Part shown: one piece after another, positions 61,617 through 64,000 of the stretch
Position numbering within the stretch: position 1 is the stretch's first letter
Layout of the letters: every line of letters starts with the position of its first letter
Assembly (NCBI GenBank): GCA_032160165.1
Contig: JAVHWA010000031.1
Span: 1-64,000 of the forward strand
Length of the DNA: 64,000 nt
Source of the DNA: QHXM01 sp032160165
GTDB lineage: Bacteria > Acidobacteriota > Blastocatellia > Pyrinomonadales > Pyrinomonadaceae
Direction of reading: 5' to 3'
Notes under the pieces: generated by a model
Database searches by the model: none
Told to the model about the DNA's origin: nothing
The model's input: the letters and a program-made list of their open reading frames with translations, nothing else
Translations under genes and position numbers: made by a program

Positions 61617-63596
61617 ATGGGTCAACACGACGTACATCAAGCGGCAGACGAGTATAAGCTCAAAGCCTACATGAAGGCACTGCTGAACGACCTGCGGGCG
61701 CTCGAGCGAATGATCGAGACTGGCAGGCTGGAGTCTGGCGTGCGACGGATTGGCGCAGAGCAGGAGATGTTTCTGGTTGATCGCAATCTCAATCCCGCGC
61801 CGCTATCGCAGGAAATTCTGAAGTGCACGAACGATGCGCGACTTACCACCGAGATTGCTCGCTTTAACCTTGAGGCAAATCTGACTCCTCTCGCGTGGGG
61901 CGGCGGATGTCTCCGCGAAATGCATCGAGAGCTGAATGAAACTATGGCGTTGGCCCGAACCAGCGCAAAGACCCTCGGAGCGGATATTCTGCTCGCCGGC
62001 ATCCTGCCGACACTGCAACCCTCTGATCTTTCGCTTGAGAATCTCACACCAATGCCCCGCTACCGCGAGTTGAACCGAGCCGTCAGCCAACTACGCGGAG
62101 ATGCCTTCAACATTCATATCAAGGGCGTCGACGAACTGCAGATCAAGCATGACAACATGATGATGGAATCGTGCAATGCGAGTTTCCAGGTTCACCTGCA
62201 GGTCGGGCCGGAGGAGTTCGTCCCGCTGTATAACCTCGCACAATTGATCACTGCTCCGGTTCTGGCTGCTGCGGTCAACTCCCCGCTGCTGTTTGGCCAT
62301 CGTCTGTGGCAGGAGACGCGGGTCGCGCTGTTTCAACATTCAGCCGACTCACGTTCCAGTGCTCTTCAGATGCGCAGCCAGCCGACGCGGGTCGGATTCG
62401 GCGACCACTGGCTTAAAGGCTCAGTGCTCGAGCTCTTTCGCGAGCAGATCGCGCGCTTTCGTACCATTATGATTTCGCAAGACGACGAGGACCCGTTCGA
62501 CGTACTTGAACGCGGTGAAATCCCTGGCCTCTCAGCGCTTCGTCTACACAACGGTACGGTTTGGCCGTGGAATAGAGGTTGTTACGGAGTCACCGACGGC
62601 CGAGCTCATCTACGCATTGAGAGCCGCGCACTTCCCAGTGGCCCGACCGCAACGGACGAGATGGCGAATGCGGCATTTTTCTTCGGCTTGATGTCAGCGC
62701 TACCCGCGGAATACGGAGATATCACTGAGCAAATGCCATTTGATGACGCCAAGTCGAACTTTTTTGCCGCGGCGCGTCATGGTCTCAAGGCGCAGTTTAC
62801 CTGGGTGGATGGGAAGAGCTATACGGCGGCGTCTCTGATTCTCGAACAGCTATTGCCGCTCGCACGAGCGGGCCTCGAAAGCTCACTTATCGACTCGGAA
62901 GACATCGAGAATTATCTGGGAGTGATAGAAGAGCGCGTCTTGTCGGGTCAGACGGGATCGCAGTGGGCCCGCTGCTCGCTGGCGGGAATGAATGATCAGG
63001 GGACGCGTGACATACAACTCAGGACTCTCACGGCTTTCATGCTGGCTCGGCAGCGCTTCGATCAGCCCGTTCACAACTGGCCGCTGGCGCGGATGGATGA
63101 GATGGATGAGTGGCGGCGCAGTTACCAGACCGTGGGGCAGTTCATGTCTACGGATCTCTTCACCGTGCGGCCTGATGACCTGGTTGACCTGGCGGCTAAC
63201 GTCATGGATTGGCGGCACGTCCGGCATGTGCCGGTCGAAAATGACGATGGCCGGCTGGTGGGGATTGTCTCTCATCGCACGTTGCTGCGGCATCTGGTTC
63301 GCGGGACTTCCGCGGGCGCCGGACCCACCGCTGTCAGCAGCATCATGACAAGTAATCCGCTGACCGTTACACCGCAGACGCCATCTCTGGAGGCTATCAA
63401 TCTAATGCGTTCCAGGCAGGTCGGATGTCTTCCGGTGGTGGAATCTGATCGCCTGGTTGGAATAGTTACCGCTTACGACTTCCTGGTCGGCTCCGCCAAA
63501 TTATTTGAGAAATACCTTGGAGCTGAAGCCGACGTCGTCGCTCGGACAGACGTAGATTCACTGGCGCCCGCACTATCGAAAGCACGATCAGCATAG
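61617..63596 (+). CDS. GCS2-family glutamate-cysteine ligase fused to a CBS pair
   Basis: About 659 residues. The first ~470 match the GCS2 fold: RRIGAEQEMFLVD, ARFNLEANLTPLAWGGGCLREMHRELNE, ESCNASFQVHLQVGPEEF and NRGCYGVTDGRAHLRIESRALPSGPT. The C-terminal ~140 residues are two CBS domains (VGQFMSTDLFTVRPDDLVDLAANVM and VSSIMTSNPLTVTPQTPSLEAINLMRSRQVGCLPVV). The ligase joins glutamate to a Cys-like amine; the CBS pair probably binds an adenine nucleotide and regulates it. The chosen ATG at 61617 begins the GCS2 homology; the frame extends to 61542. It is divergent from the usp operon. Confidence 0.85.
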   Translation: MGQHDVHQAADEYKLKAYMKALLNDLRALERMIETGRLESGVRRIGAEQEMFLVDRNLNPAPLSQEILKCTNDARLTTEIARFNLEANLTPLAWGGGCLREMHRELNETMALARTSAKTLGADILLAGILPTLQPSDLSLENLTPMPRYRELNRAVSQLRGDAFNIHIKGVDELQIKHDNMMMESCNASFQVHLQVGPEEFVPLYNLAQLITAPVLAAAVNSPLLFGHRLWQETRVALFQHSADSRSSALQMRSQPTRVGFGDHWLKGSVLELFREQIARFRTIMISQDDEDPFDVLERGEIPGLSALRLHNGTVWPWNRGCYGVTDGRAHLRIESRALPSGPTATDEMANAAFFFGLMSALPAEYGDITEQMPFDDAKSNFFAAARHGLKAQFTWVDGKSYTAASLILEQLLPLARAGLESSLIDSEDIENYLGVIEERVLSGQTGSQWARCSLAGMNDQGTRDIQLRTLTAFMLARQRFDQPVHNWPLARMDEMDEWRRSYQTVGQFMSTDLFTVRPDDLVDLAANVMDWRHVRHVPVENDDGRLVGIVSHRTLLRHLVRGTSAGAGPTAVSSIMTSNPLTVTPQTPSLEAINLMRSRQVGCLPVVESDRLVGIVTAYDFLVGSAKLFEKYLGAEADVVARTDVDSLAPALSKARSA

Positions 63597-63664
63597 CAGT
63601 CATTGAAGAGAGATGACGGTCAAATGGACTTGATATCGAAGAGCAGACGAAAGGGGCCGTATTA

Positions 63665-64000
63665 ATGATAGCTCGTACCACAAAAACAGTTCGCGACCTG
63701 GCAGTTGAATTACCCGGCGCGACGCGGGTTTTCGAGAAACTGAAAATCGATTACTGCTGTGGCGGCGAAAGAACTCTTGAAGTCGCATGCGAAATCGCCG
63801 GCGTTGAGACCAAGGATGTCTGGCAACTACTGGAAGCGGAACAAACTCAAATGCCAAGCGAGCAGACAACGAACTTTCAGGGCGCTTTGCTGACTGAGTT
63901 GATCCAGCACATTCTTGATAAGCATCACGTCTTCACCAGGGCAGAAATGGTCCGGCTCGACGCGCTTATCGAGAAAGTGTGCTCCGTGCACGGGCAGAAC
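63665..64000 (+). CDS. Iron-sulfur repair di-iron protein (RIC/ScdA-like), 3' end outside window
   Basis: The frame is open from ATG 63665 (AAAGGGG upstream) to the right edge, 112 residues. RDLAVELPGATRVFEKLKIDYCCGGERTL is the N-terminal DUF542 domain with its Cys pair at 31-32, followed by a helical segment and LIQHILDKHHVFTRAEM, the start of the hemerythrin-like di-iron domain with its His ligands. RIC proteins repair Fe-S clusters after nitric oxide or peroxide damage. Its position 68 bp after the GCS2/CBS gene suggests co-transcription with it. Confidence 0.88.
   Translation, partial: MIARTTKTVRDLAVELPGATRVFEKLKIDYCCGGERTLEVACEIAGVETKDVWQLLEAEQTQMPSEQTTNFQGALLTELIQHILDKHHVFTRAEMVRLDALIEKVCSVHGQN

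Overview
The window reads as a chromosome segment of an Acidobacteriota-like bacterium, most plausibly of the Blastocatellia type. This is an inference from gene content: a large TonB-dependent receptor with an N-terminal carboxypeptidase-regulatory domain, two giant Calx-beta/DUF4214 secreted proteins, a cyclic-nucleotide-domain/thioredoxin-reductase-like fusion, many multihaem cytochromes and many intergenic inverted repeats. No rRNA, tRNA, CRISPR array, transposase or phage gene was seen.

1-30.3 kb, almost all on the minus strand, is a uronic-acid polysaccharide utilisation locus. A ROK repressor with a self-overlapping promoter/operator (21.65-21.70 kb) heads a run of TonB receptor, MFS transporter, SDR, heparinase II/III-type lyase, GH88 unsaturated uronyl hydrolase, a KduI/IolB-family isomerase, a secreted cupin, an ExuT-like transporter, KduD, a secreted protein of unknown function, a KdgF-like cupin and a LarA-like protein. 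A second block (30.3-23.0 kb) adds a GH3, an SDR, KDG kinase, KDPG aldolase and a second GH3. Together these encode a whole route: lyase, unsaturated uronide, 5-keto-4-deoxyuronate, 2,5-diketo-3-deoxygluconate, KDG, KDPG, then pyruvate plus glyceraldehyde-3-phosphate. Long inverted repeats sit between many of the cistrons.

30.3-33.5 kb (plus strand) holds a decayed LuxR/FixJ-type regulator remnant whose stop overlaps a cNMP-domain/TrxR-like flavoprotein gene, then a dienelactone hydrolase. 33.5-45.1 kb holds two very large secreted Calx-beta/DUF4214 proteins, two smaller exported proteins, many dispersed palindromes, and a paired ~130 bp element found upstream of both large genes.

45.1-64 kb is a regulatory, respiratory and stress region. 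It has a cytoplasmic PAS histidine kinase and an NtrC-type sigma-54 activator, small Cys-rich exported proteins, a tetrahaem cytochrome, a NapC/NirT-type membrane octahaem cytochrome, a monohaem cytochrome, two nonahaem cytochromes, an MtrB/PioB-like porin and an MtrA/DmsE-like decahaem cytochrome (a putative porin-cytochrome electron conduit). It ends with universal stress proteins, a PPOX-fold flavoprotein, a glutamate-cysteine-ligase/CBS fusion and the start of a RIC/ScdA di-iron repair protein. Two strong and one moderate -24/-12 promoter suggest the NtrC-type regulator controls parts of this region.
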